Source: Clostridiales bacterium
Lineage (GTDB): Bacteria; Bacillota; Clostridia; Oscillospirales; Oscillospiraceae
Length of the DNA: 24,348 nucleotides
Reading direction: 5' to 3'
Assembly: GCA_004551945.1 (NCBI GenBank)
Contig: SFPN01000025.1
Location: 1-24,348 of the forward strand
Every line of letters starts with the position of its first letter. The stretch's first letter is position 1. This document shows positions 8,848 through 15,881 of the stretch, piece by piece. The position numbers and the translations under genes were made by a program. The notes below the pieces were generated by a model. The model searched no databases. It had not been told where the DNA came from and saw nothing but the letters and a program-made list of their open reading frames with translations.

Positions 8848-9723
8848 TCACCCCTCCTTCCGTCCCTTGATGAGGACGTTCAGCAAGACGTTGATGAGCA
8901 TGATGAACAGGAAGAGCACCAGGCCCACGGAGAACAGGGACTGCCGCCACAGGGAGCCGTAAGCGGCGTAAGACATTTCCGAGGCGATGGCGGTGGTGAG
9001 GAAGCGCACCGGCTGGAACAGGCCCGGCATGTTGGGCACGTTGCCGGAGACCATGATGATGGCCATGGCCTCGCCGATGGCGCGGCCCACACCCAGGACC
9101 ACTGCGGTAGCCACGCCGCTGCGGGCAGCGGGGAAGGAGACCCGGAAAGCGGTTTCCAGCTCCGTTGCCCCCAGGGCCAGGGAGGCCTGCTCATACTCCT
9201 CGGGCACAGCCCGGAGGGAGGTTTCCGCCACCTGGATGATGGAGGGCAGAATCATCACCGCCAGCACCAGGATGGCTGCCAGCAGGGTCGCGCCGGAGGC
9301 CAGGCGGAAGGTCTTCTGAATGGCGGGAACCAGAACGATCATACCCACCAGGCCGTAAACCACCGAGGGGATGCCGGCCAGCAGCTCCACCGCCGTGTGG
9401 ATCACCGCCGCCAGCCTGGGCGGCGCTGCCTTGGCCAGGAAGATGGCGGTCATGAGGCCCAGAGGGACCCCCAGGACCACCGCCCCGGCGGTGCCGTAAA
9501 TGGAGGTAAGCAGGAAGGGCAGGATGCCGTAGGCGCCGGTGCTGGGGGACCAGGTCTTTCCAAAGAGGAAGTCCAGGAAGCCCACCTCCCGGATGGCGGG
9601 CACGCCGGAGAGGATCAGGTAGATGCTGATGAAGAGCACAAAGGCCACCGCCACGATCCCGCACAGCAGGAAGAGCAGGCTCATCCCCCGCTCCAGGGCG
9701 TTTCGGCCCAGGGAAGCTTTCAT
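8848..9723 (-). CDS. pstC: Phosphate ABC transporter permease PstC
   Basis: 291 residues from ATG 9723 (MKASLGRNALERG), chosen because AGGGAGGA stands 7 bases before it. An in-frame ATG at 9786 would add 21 basic residues and put a strong hairpin (9747-9770) inside the gene, which is less likely. There are six membrane helices, the first near residue 15 (MSLLFLLCGIVAVAFVLFIS). The permease loop reads YEQASLALGATELETAFRVSFPAARSGVATA. PVYG-like GIPSVVYGLVG and the PstC-typical SGNVPNMPGLFQPVRFLTTAI are visible. It partners PstA and is fed by PstS. Confidence 0.94.
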   Translation of the reverse strand: MKASLGRNALERGMSLLFLLCGIVAVAFVLFISIYLILSGVPAIREVGFLDFLFGKTWSPSTGAYGILPFLLTSIYGTAGAVVLGVPLGLMTAIFLAKAAPPRLAAVIHTAVELLAGIPSVVYGLVGMIVLVPAIQKTFRLASGATLLAAILVLAVMILPSIIQVAETSLRAVPEEYEQASLALGATELETAFRVSFPAARSGVATAVVLGVGRAIGEAMAIIMVSGNVPNMPGLFQPVRFLTTAIASEMSYAAYGSLWRQSLFSVGLVLFLFIMLINVLLNVLIKGRKEG

Positions 9724-9746
9724 AGACGCGTCCTCCCTTTTTGCTG

Positions 9747-9770
9747 CCCTGCCCCGTTTCCGGGGCAGGG
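9747..9770 (-). other. Intercistronic hairpin between pstS and pstC
   Basis: A perfect 10-bp GC stem (9747-9756 with 9761-9770, loop of 4) lies between the pstS stop and the pstC ribosome binding site, with no T-run after it. In binding-protein operons such hairpins often protect the upstream message from 3' decay so that the binding protein is made in excess; that role is inferred here. Confidence 0.55.
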
Positions 9771-9808
9771 GTGCCAATTCTGTCATAGGGGTTTCCTCAG
9801 CTCAGGGC

Positions 9809-10675
9809 TCAGGCCACAGGCACGGCGCCGGCGGTACGGATGAGGTCGTTGGCGTCAGCGGAGGTAGCAAAGTCGAAGAAGGCCTGGGCAGCTTCGCTCA
9901 GCTGGGTGTCGGCCTTGGTGACCAGCAGGAAGGGGCGCTGGATCACATAGCTGCCGTCCAGAACGGTCTCCTCGGAGCAGGCAACGCCGCCCACGGTGAC
10001 CATCTTGATGCCTTCCTGGTTCTCAGCGGAGGACAGGGAAGCATAGCCGATGGCGTTGGGGTTGCTCTTGACAGCCTCGATGACAGCGCCGGTGGAGGTC
10101 AGCTCCTGGCTCAGCACGCAGGTGTCCTCGGTGCCGGTGATGGACTCAAAGCCGTCGCGGGTGCCGGAACCAGCTTCACGGCCGATGCAGGCGATGGCGC
10201 CGGCCTCGCCGCCCAGCTCAGACCAGTCGGAAACTTCGCCGGTGAAGATGGAGGCGATCTGCTCCAGGCTCAGGTCTTCCACGGGGCAGGCCTCGTTCAC
10301 GATGACAGCGATGCCGTCCAGGGCAACCACGGTGCCCTCCAGGCCCTTCTCGGTCTCTTCGTCCTTCAGATTACGGGAGGACAGGCCGATGTCGCAGCTG
10401 CCGGTGCTGACAGCCTCGATACCGGTGCCGGAGCCGGTGGGATCGTAAGTAACCGTCACGCCGCTGTTGTCAGCCATGAACTGCTCGGACAGAGCGCCGA
10501 TAACCTTTTCCATGGAGGTGGAGCCGTTGGTGGAGACGGTGCCGGAAATGGTGGTTCCTTCGGTCTGGGCATCCTGGGCGGGTTCCTCGGCGGTGCCGCC
10601 GCAGCCGGCCAGAGACAGGGCCAGAACCGCGGAGGCGGCCAGGACACACATGGTCTTTTTCAGATTGCTTTTCAT
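9809..10675 (-). CDS. pstS: Phosphate-binding lipoprotein PstS
   Basis: 288 residues. The signal peptide has lipobox LAGC with lipidated Cys25, followed by an acidic/Thr linker to about residue 45. The solute-binding domain has SGTVSTNGSTSMEKVIGAL (phosphate-contact loop), DPTGSGTGIEAV, GLSSRNLKDEE, IVNEACP and REAGSGTRDGFESI, all PstS signatures. It captures phosphate outside the membrane for PstCAB. The start ATG has GAGGGA upstream. It is the first gene of pstSCAB-phoU and lies behind a Pho-box-like region. A hairpin after the stop separates it from pstC. Confidence 0.97.
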   Translation of the reverse strand: MKSNLKKTMCVLAASAVLALSLAGCGGTAEEPAQDAQTEGTTISGTVSTNGSTSMEKVIGALSEQFMADNSGVTVTYDPTGSGTGIEAVSTGSCDIGLSSRNLKDEETEKGLEGTVVALDGIAVIVNEACPVEDLSLEQIASIFTGEVSDWSELGGEAGAIACIGREAGSGTRDGFESITGTEDTCVLSQELTSTGAVIEAVKSNPNAIGYASLSSAENQEGIKMVTVGGVACSEETVLDGSYVIQRPFLLVTKADTQLSEAAQAFFDFATSADANDLIRTAGAVPVA

Positions 10676-10732
10676 TGTTTTTCCCTCGTTTCTTTGAATT
10701 TCTTGGGTATGGCTTTAGTTTACCCACCCCGG

Positions 10733-10771
10733 GTTAAAGAAAAAACCAAAGTAGTATAAAGTTTATGTTAA
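10733..10771 (-). promoter_or_regulatory. Pho-box-like region upstream of pstS
   Basis: On the minus strand: TTAACA (10771-10766), 5 bp, TTTATA (10760-10755), 16 bp, TTTAAC (10738-10733). The first two match the 11-bp Pho repeat, although the second half-site is weaker than at the cotransporter and phoP genes. The last hexamer is a possible -10 or a fourth repeat in register (11-bp steps from 10766 also hit TTGGTT). The position about 60-95 bp before the pstS ATG fits a PhoP-activated promoter. Confidence 0.5.
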
Positions 10772-10807
10772 ATGCCGCCCTTGATCCGAGCCCAGGGCAA
10801 AAGAAAC

Positions 10808-10837
10808 AGCCGCTCCGTCCAAAAGGACGAAGCGGCT
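10808..10837 (-). terminator. Terminator after the phoP-phoR-HD operon
   Basis: AGCCGCT (10808-10814) with AGCGGCT (10831-10837), an internal mismatch, then CGTCC/GGACG with an AAAA loop. It lies 23 bp past the HD gene stop, and on the minus strand is followed by GTTTCTTTTG. On the plus strand GGGTTTTG follows, so it may act both ways. It separates the regulator operon from pstS. Confidence 0.65.
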
Positions 10838-10860
10838 GGGTTTTGTGTCAGCGATTCAGG

Positions 10861-11520
10861 TCAGATCAGCTGCTGCTCGTTGATGATGAGCTTAAACTGC
10901 AGGCCCAGGGTCTCCGCCGCCTTGCGGCAGAGGGTCATGCGGTTTAAGAAGATCTCAAAGTAGTCCATCACCGACCCGTAGCGGGTGTCGATGTGGAGCT
11001 TGAGCTTGATGAGGGTCTTGCTCTCGTTGATCTTCAGCTCGGCCTTGGTGACGGAATAGTTCACCCGGTCGTGGATATCAAACTTGGAAGTGTCCTGGTT
11101 GCGCACCCGGCTGCGGCGCACGTCGGACTTATCCGCCAGAATCAGGGCGGCGGCCAGGGGGCTCACCGGGGTGCCGGTGCCCTCGTCGTGGTTGCCGATG
11201 GCTGTGACCACCTCGGCAATCTCCGCCGGGTCCATGTGCATGTGGTCCAGCAGGCGGAATGCCATGACGGCTCCGCTCTGAGAGTGGTCAATGCGGTTGA
11301 CCAGGTTGCCGATGTCGTGGAGGAAGGCGGCAATCTGCACCAGCTCCACTTCCCGGGGGGAATAGCCCAGGGTCTCCAGAATGTACTTGCTGTTGGCAGC
11401 CACCAGCCCCACATGGGCAAAGCTGTGCTCGGTAAAGCCCAGGGCGATGAGGGACTCGTCTGCCTTTTGGATATAGGTCCGGATCCCCGGATCCTTCTTA
11501 ATCTGCTCAAATGTAATCAA
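10861..11520 (-). CDS. HD-domain phosphohydrolase, third gene of the phoPR operon
   Basis: 219 residues from a TTG start (11520-11518), supported by AAGGAG at good spacing and a 4-bp gap from the phoR stop. HD-superfamily metal ligands are visible: EHSFAH (His32/His36), FLHDIG (His68-Asp69), NHDEG (His111-Asp112) and LADKSDV (Asp130), so the metal site looks intact. The C-terminal ~70 residues (KFDIHDRVNYSVTKAELKI onward) form a strand-rich region unlike a GYP domain. The substrate is unknown; HD proteins hydrolyse nucleotides, (p)ppGpp, cyclic nucleotides or phosphoesters. Close linkage to phoPR suggests a role linked to phosphate state, which is an inference from position only. Confidence 0.8.
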   Translation of the reverse strand: MITFEQIKKDPGIRTYIQKADESLIALGFTEHSFAHVGLVAANSKYILETLGYSPREVELVQIAAFLHDIGNLVNRIDHSQSGAVMAFRLLDHMHMDPAEIAEVVTAIGNHDEGTGTPVSPLAAALILADKSDVRRSRVRNQDTSKFDIHDRVNYSVTKAELKINESKTLIKLKLHIDTRYGSVMDYFEIFLNRMTLCRKAAETLGLQFKLIINEQQLI

Positions 11521-11524
11521 ACAA

Positions 11525-13174
11525 TCACTCCTTCCGAAATGTTAAGGTTATGGTCGTGCCGGTTCCCGGTTCACTGTCCAGGACCAGCCGTGCGTTGTGG
11601 TATTGTGCCCCGTGCTTGACGATGGACAGGCCCAGGCCCGTGCCGCCCACCCGGCGGGAGTGGCTCTTGTCCACCCGGTAGAACCGCTCGAAAACCCGTT
11701 CCTGCTGGCCCTTGGAGATGCCGATTCCCGTGTCCGCAACGGACAGGACAGCGCTCTCCCCGGTGCCGCTGACCCGGACGGTGACGCGGCCCCCGTCCTT
11801 GTTGTACTTGATGGCGTTATCGCACAGGTTATAGACCATCTCGTTGAGGATGCGCCACACCCCCTGGATGATCTGATGGTCCCCCTCCAGCCGCAGGGTG
11901 ATGTTCCGCTTGGCGGCCATGGGGCGCAGGTTCTCCAGAATGTCACCGGACAGAGCATACAGGTCCACTGCCTCGGTGGCCAGCTCCTGGGAGCCCTCGT
12001 CCAGGCGGGAAAGCTTCAGGATATCGTCCACCAGGGCGATAAGCTGGCTGCACTCCTTATAGATATCCCCGGCAAACTCCTTCATCTTGTCCGGCTCCAC
12101 CAGGCCCTCTTTCATGAGCTCGGCAAAGCCGGAGATGGAGGTGAGGGGGGTTTTCAGCTCGTGGGAGACGTTGGCGGAAAACTCCCGCCGGAGGCTCTCC
12201 CGCTCCTCCCGCTCGGTGACGTCCACCATGAGGATCACCGCGCCGGTGACCTGGCCGTTGGCAGCCACGGGGCTGGCCAGGATCTCCAAGATCCGGGTGT
12301 CGGCGGTCATGAGTGTCTCCGCGTGGCGGCCGGCCAGGGCCTTTTCCGCAGCCTCCCAGATCTCCCGGCGGCAGTTGTCCGGCCGGAGAACGGCGGGCCG
12401 CTCCCCCTGCCCCAGCAGGGCGTAGGCGCTCTGGTTGCCGGAGAGGAGGGTCCCCTTGCTGTCCAGCAGCAGGACCCCTTCGCTCATGTTCTCCGCCAGG
12501 GCAGTAAACTCCCGCTGGCGGCGGCTCAAATCATCCATCTGGCGGGTGATGGTGCGGTTCTGCTCCCGCAGGCGGCTGACCAGAGGGAAGAGCTCCTCAT
12601 AGGTCTCGTCCAGCCGGGGATTTTCCAGGTCCAGGCTGTTGATGGGCTTCGTAATCTGCCGGGCCAGCCGGGATGCCAGCACCCCGGAGAGCACCAGGGC
12701 CAGCACCACCACCCACAGCAGGGGCTGAACCACCCCCAGGACCATGGCCCCCACGGTGGAGCGGGTGCAGGCCACCCGGAGCACCGTGCCGTCGTCCAGG
12801 CGGAGGGCGTAGTACAGGGTCTTTTCCAAAACGGTGGAGGACAGGTGCTCGCTGCGGCCCTCGCCGGACCGGAGGGCCTGGGCAATCTCCTCCCGGTCCA
12901 GGTGGTTTTCCATGGCGGCCGGGTCTGCGGCGCTGTCGTAGAGCACCGTGCCGTCGGCGTCCACCCAGGTCAGGCGCTGGCTGGCCTTCAGGCTGGTAAA
13001 GTAGTCCACCCCGGTCTCCTCCAGGCCCCGGGAGACGTAGGCAGCCTCCTGCTTCATCTGCCGGTAGATCTCCTGCTCATACTGGTTGGCCATGATGGCC
13101 AGGAACAGGCCCGAGCAGACCAGGATGGCCGCCAGGCCCACCAGGACGCAGCTGCGAAAGATTTTTCCTGTCAT
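11525..13174 (-). CDS. phoR: Phosphate sensor histidine kinase PhoR
   Basis: 549 residues. TM1 lies at about residues 8-29, an extracytoplasmic sensor at 30-140, and TM2 at about 143-166. A linker (167-220) is followed by a PAS domain at about 221-320 (LAENMSEGVLLLDSKGTLL). The HisKA H-box FSANVSHELKTPLTS carries the phospho-accepting His338. The HATPase domain follows, with N-box YNLCDNAIKYN (Asn453), G1 DTGIGI (481-486), F-box FERFYR and G2 GGTGLGLSIVKH. It is predicted to phosphorylate PhoP when phosphate is low. Its ATG overlaps the phoP stop (ATGA), with GGAGGAG upstream. The symbol rests on domain order plus linkage to phoP and pst. Confidence 0.92.
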   Translation of the reverse strand: MTGKIFRSCVLVGLAAILVCSGLFLAIMANQYEQEIYRQMKQEAAYVSRGLEETGVDYFTSLKASQRLTWVDADGTVLYDSAADPAAMENHLDREEIAQALRSGEGRSEHLSSTVLEKTLYYALRLDDGTVLRVACTRSTVGAMVLGVVQPLLWVVVLALVLSGVLASRLARQITKPINSLDLENPRLDETYEELFPLVSRLREQNRTITRQMDDLSRRQREFTALAENMSEGVLLLDSKGTLLSGNQSAYALLGQGERPAVLRPDNCRREIWEAAEKALAGRHAETLMTADTRILEILASPVAANGQVTGAVILMVDVTEREERESLRREFSANVSHELKTPLTSISGFAELMKEGLVEPDKMKEFAGDIYKECSQLIALVDDILKLSRLDEGSQELATEAVDLYALSGDILENLRPMAAKRNITLRLEGDHQIIQGVWRILNEMVYNLCDNAIKYNKDGGRVTVRVSGTGESAVLSVADTGIGISKGQQERVFERFYRVDKSHSRRVGGTGLGLSIVKHGAQYHNARLVLDSEPGTGTTITLTFRKE

Positions 13175-13851
13175 GGGGCTCCTCCGATCTTGTAGCCCAC
13201 GCCCCGGACGGTCTCAATATAGCTGCCGGCCTGCCCCAGCTTGGTGCGCAGGGTGCGCACATGCACGTCCAGGGTCCGGTTCTCCCGGCTGAACTCCTGG
13301 CCCCAGACCCCGTCCATGATGGCATCCCGGGTCATGGCCATGCCCTGGTGCTCCAGAAGCAGGCAGAGCAGCTCAAACTCCTTGTTGGTGAGGGCCACGT
13401 CCTTCTCCCCCACCTTCACCACGTGGCGCTGGGGGCTGACAAACAGCTCGCCCACCTGGTAGTCCCCTGTGGTCTGGTCCTGCTCCGTCCGGCGGAGCAC
13501 CGCCCGGACCCGGGCCACCAGCTCCATCATGCCGAAGGGCTTGGAGATAAAGTCGTCCGCCCCGCTGTCCAGGCCCACCACCCGGTCGTACTCGGTGTTC
13601 TTGGCGGTGAGCATAATCACCGGCAGCTTTTTCGTGGCGGCGGAGGACCGGAGCTTTTGCAGGATGGACAGGCCGTCCTCCTCCGGGAGCATAATGTCCA
13701 GCAGGACCAGGGTGGGCTGCCGCCCCTCCATGGCCTTCCAGAAATCCGTGGGCCGCTCAAAGCCCACCGCCTCATAGCCCTGGCTGCTCAGGGCGTAAAT
13801 CACCAGCTTGCGGATGCTGTCGTCATCCTCCAGCAGATAGATCCGTTCCAT
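13171..13851 (-). CDS. phoP: Phosphate response regulator PhoP/PhoB (OmpR family)
   Basis: 226 residues from ATG 13851, preceded by AAGGAGGTG; a GTG nine bases earlier overlaps that site and is unlikely to be used. The receiver domain (1-120) has the acidic pocket LEDDD (Glu8-Asp9-Asp10), phospho-acceptor Asp52 in LLDIMLPEEDG, and LTAKNTEYD with the conserved Thr/Lys region. The winged-helix DNA-binding domain (about 130-226) ends ENRTLDVHVRTLRTKLG and TVRGVGYKI, the OmpR/PhoB signature. It is predicted to bind the TTAACA repeats seen upstream of this gene, pstS and the cotransporter, so it probably autoregulates. Co-transcribed with phoR by a 3-base overlap. Confidence 0.94.
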   Translation of the reverse strand: MERIYLLEDDDSIRKLVIYALSSQGYEAVGFERPTDFWKAMEGRQPTLVLLDIMLPEEDGLSILQKLRSSAATKKLPVIMLTAKNTEYDRVVGLDSGADDFISKPFGMMELVARVRAVLRRTEQDQTTGDYQVGELFVSPQRHVVKVGEKDVALTNKEFELLCLLLEHQGMAMTRDAIMDGVWGQEFSRENRTLDVHVRTLRTKLGQAGSYIETVRGVGYKIGGAP

Positions 13852-13910
13852 GAGGGCCACCTCCTTTTCCTGGTCTTAACCTTTTCTTTACCTTCAGTTT
13901 AGCTGGGATA

Positions 13911-13950
13911 TGTAAAATGAAAAACCATCCATAAGTTAATTTTTTGTTAA
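13911..13950 (-). promoter_or_regulatory. Pho box and promoter of phoP
   Basis: On the minus strand: TTAACA (13950-13945), AAAAA, TTAACT (13939-13934), 17 bp, TTTACA (13916-13911). The half-site period is 11 bp. Spacing and -10-like hexamer match the cotransporter promoter almost exactly, implying positive autoregulation of phoPR. It is an AT-rich pocket in GC-rich DNA. Confidence 0.65.
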
Positions 13951-13988
13951 ATATTTTCTCAATTGTCCCTATTTCGCGGACAAAAGAA

Positions 13989-14011
13989 CGGGCGGCGTCA
14001 ACAGCCGCCCG
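13989..14011 (-). terminator. Terminator of the SARP-like regulator gene
   Basis: CGGGCGGC (13989-13996) pairs with GCCGCCCG (14004-14011). It abuts the stop codon and is followed on the minus strand by TTCTTTTG. It keeps that transcript from running into the phoP promoter. Confidence 0.7.
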
Positions 14012-14587
14012 TCAGGTCCGCTGCTCCAGGGCGCCCAGGGTGGTCTCCGCCCAGGAATAGTTGCTCATATACTCCCCCCGGAAGGCGTTCACCGCCGCCG
14101 GGTCTCCGGCCAGGCAGCGGTAGTAGTCGCAGTCCACCCGGTTGGGGTCCACGGCAATCATGTCCCGCTGCTTGATGATGATGGCCTCCTCCCCCAGCCG
14201 GCGGAGGGTGGTGCGCAGGTCGGTGATAAGGCTGCGCAGCTGGCTGCGGACACTGTCCGTGTCCGGCCGGCCCTCCCAGAGAACGGAGGTCAGCTCCCCC
14301 ATGGTGCTCCCCGCCCCCCGGCGGTCGATAAGATAGGCGAAGAGCTCCTTGGTGCGGCTGCGGCTGAAGTGGACGGGCCGGCCGTCGTAAAAGACCTCAA
14401 AGTTGCCGAAGGTCTGCACCCGCAGCCGGGGGCGGTGCTCCCCGGCGGCTCCCCCCGCCTCCAGCCAGCGGGTCAGGTCCTCCCGGCTGGCAAAGGTACG
14501 GATCTCCGCCTGGGGCTCCGCCTGACGGATGTGACCGGCCATGGTCTCCAGGGCTTCGGCGTCCGGATCAATCAAAATCACGCGCAA
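14012..14587 (-). CDS. SARP/BTAD-type regulator with a truncated receiver domain
   Basis: 191 residues from TTG 14587, chosen because GGGAGG sits just before it and because an upstream in-frame ATG (14623) lies on the -10 box. Residues 1-45 are the beginning of a receiver domain (LRVILIDPDAEAL, first strand and acidic pocket). The part that would hold the phospho-Asp, Thr and Lys is absent. Residues about 53-130 are a winged helix (RVQTFGNFEVFYDGRPVHF, RSRTKELFAYLIDRRGA), followed by a short BTAD-like tail (YMSNYSWAETTLGALE). The resemblance is to clostridial 'SAPR family' response regulators, normally receiver + wHTH + BTAD. The target is unknown. Own promoter and terminator; no partner kinase nearby. 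Confidence 0.7.
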   Translation of the reverse strand: MRVILIDPDAEALETMAGHIRQAEPQAEIRTFASREDLTRWLEAGGAAGEHRPRLRVQTFGNFEVFYDGRPVHFSRSRTKELFAYLIDRRGAGSTMGELTSVLWEGRPDTDSVRSQLRSLITDLRTTLRRLGEEAIIIKQRDMIAVDPNRVDCDYYRCLAGDPAAVNAFRGEYMSNYSWAETTLGALEQRT

Positions 14588-14618
14588 GGTACTTCCCTCC
14601 CCTCTTCGTGTTTTCTGT

Positions 14619-14648
14619 ATCATAGCATCTTTGGCAGGGGGATGACAA
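14619..14648 (-). promoter_or_regulatory. Promoter of the SARP-like regulator
   Basis: On the minus strand TTGTCA (14648-14643), 18 bp, TATGAT (14624-14619). The start point near 14612 leaves a leader of about 25 bases carrying GGGAGG before the TTG start. Confidence 0.6.
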
Positions 14649-14667
14649 GAGGGATTCTTTTACATTC

Positions 14668-14696
14668 CCTTGCCTCCCCCAGAGGGGGAGGCAAGG
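14668..14696. other. 13-bp GC hairpin between two minus-strand genes
   Basis: CCTTGCCTCCCCC (14668-14680) pairs perfectly with 14684-14696 over a 3-base loop. It lies between the operon terminator and the SARP promoter and has no T-run on the minus strand. It may be a second transcription barrier or a dispersed palindromic repeat. Confidence 0.5.
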
Positions 14697-14705
14697 AGCT
14701 GAAAA

Positions 14706-14733
14706 AGGACCGAGACGGGATCGTCTCGGTCCT
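14706..14733 (-). terminator. Terminator of the surface acylation operon
   Basis: AGGACCGAGAC (14706-14716) pairs with GTCTCGGTCCT (14723-14733), an 11-bp stem with a 6-base loop, followed on the minus strand by TTTTTC. It lies 11 bp past the DHHW gene stop. Confidence 0.85.
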
Positions 14734-14744
14734 AACGTGGTCAA

Positions 14745-15866
14745 TTAGCTTAGCCAGACAGAATTGGTGTCGGTCATGAGGTTGTCCACGCCGTAGAGAT
14801 ACAGCATCCGGTCCACGTGGTGGGTCTGCATGAACTCGCTGAGGGATTCCCGGTAGTACCGCAGGTCCACCAGGTACACCGTCTGGTACCCCTCCGCCAG
14901 GAAGGCAGAGAAGCAGTGGGCGTAGGAGTCCCGCACCACCAGCAGCGCGCCCCCCTCCGCCTGGGGGTTGGAGATGGCCACCACGCTGTGGTTGCCGTCC
15001 AGGAAGACCGGGTACTTGTCCATGTCCTCCAGGTGGTCCAGGAAGAAGAGGCTGTCGGACTGGGTGCGCTCCTGGCCGTCCCGCAGGGTGACCTGGACCT
15101 GGATGCCGCTGTCCCACAGCTCCACCGTGTCCGCCGGGGTGAACCAGTAGCCGCTGCCCGACCAGGTGGTGCCGTAGAAGCCGTCGCAGGCGGTGACCTC
15201 GTAGGCGTCCCGGGAGTTATAGGCCTTGCCGTGGGCAATCTGGAAGGCCCGGTACAGAAGATAGTTGCCGTAAGAGGTCAGGTGGTGGTCGGTGCGGTAG
15301 CACACCTGGCCGTTCCGGACCCCCTCCTTCAGGGTGTCCCGCACGTCGATGAGGTTGATGTTTTCCAGCAGCTCCGCGGCTTTGTCATAGAGCATGTCGT
15401 CGTGGTATTCCCCGTGGAAGGCAGGGAGCACATCCTCCATCAGGTAGCCGGTGGAGGGGACCATGATGAGATCCGCCGGAACCCCCGCCGCCGCCGCGAA
15501 TTGGTCAAAGTGGGTCAGGTTGTCGGTAAATACCTGCTCGTTGTAGGTCTCGGGGGCGTTAATCAGATAGTCATCCTTGCATTTGTAGATGTCCTGGGCG
15601 GCGTTGCGGCCGGTGGCCAGGTTCCAGTAGGCGTTGACCCCCACGAAGAAGTCCCGGCCGGGGACCTGGTCGGCGGTGAAGGTCTCCAGGTCCTCCTGGA
15701 AGGAGCCGTCCATAATGGCCTGGACGCTTACCTCCGGAAGGTCCGCCAGGTTGCGCTTTTCGTTTTCCGAATAATCCTTATGGGGCAGCAGGAAGAGAAG
15801 CAGGGTCATCACCGCCAGAAACACCACAAAGACCACAGCGGGCAGAACAGAATAGAGTTTTTTCAA
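14745..15866 (-). CDS. DHHW-family protein (AlgJ-like, acylation partner)
   Basis: 373 residues. One N-terminal membrane helix (about 5-28, YSVLPAVVFVVFLAVMTLLL) is followed by an extracytoplasmic domain. The motif RTDHHLTSYGNYLLYRAF (about residues 208-225) gives the DHHW family its name and resembles the Asp-His catalytic block of AlgJ/AlgX SGNH-like acetyltransferases. Also visible are VPSTGYLMEDVLP (about 135-147), near where the family's serine motif would lie, and VVRDSYAHCF (about 305). Such proteins are paired with MBOAT membrane acyltransferases and pass acyl groups to surface glycans. It lies 15 bp after the MBOAT gene and ends at a strong terminator. The substrate is unknown. Confidence 0.8.
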   Translation of the reverse strand: MKKLYSVLPAVVFVVFLAVMTLLLFLLPHKDYSENEKRNLADLPEVSVQAIMDGSFQEDLETFTADQVPGRDFFVGVNAYWNLATGRNAAQDIYKCKDDYLINAPETYNEQVFTDNLTHFDQFAAAAGVPADLIMVPSTGYLMEDVLPAFHGEYHDDMLYDKAAELLENINLIDVRDTLKEGVRNGQVCYRTDHHLTSYGNYLLYRAFQIAHGKAYNSRDAYEVTACDGFYGTTWSGSGYWFTPADTVELWDSGIQVQVTLRDGQERTQSDSLFFLDHLEDMDKYPVFLDGNHSVVAISNPQAEGGALLVVRDSYAHCFSAFLAEGYQTVYLVDLRYYRESLSEFMQTHHVDRMLYLYGVDNLMTDTNSVWLS

Positions 15867-15881
15867 TGCCGTCTCCCCCTC

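Noticed and set aside
11597..13195. Very long plus-strand frame opposite phoR
   Set aside because: It mirrors the real histidine kinase, is Gly/His/Pro rich and matches no domain.
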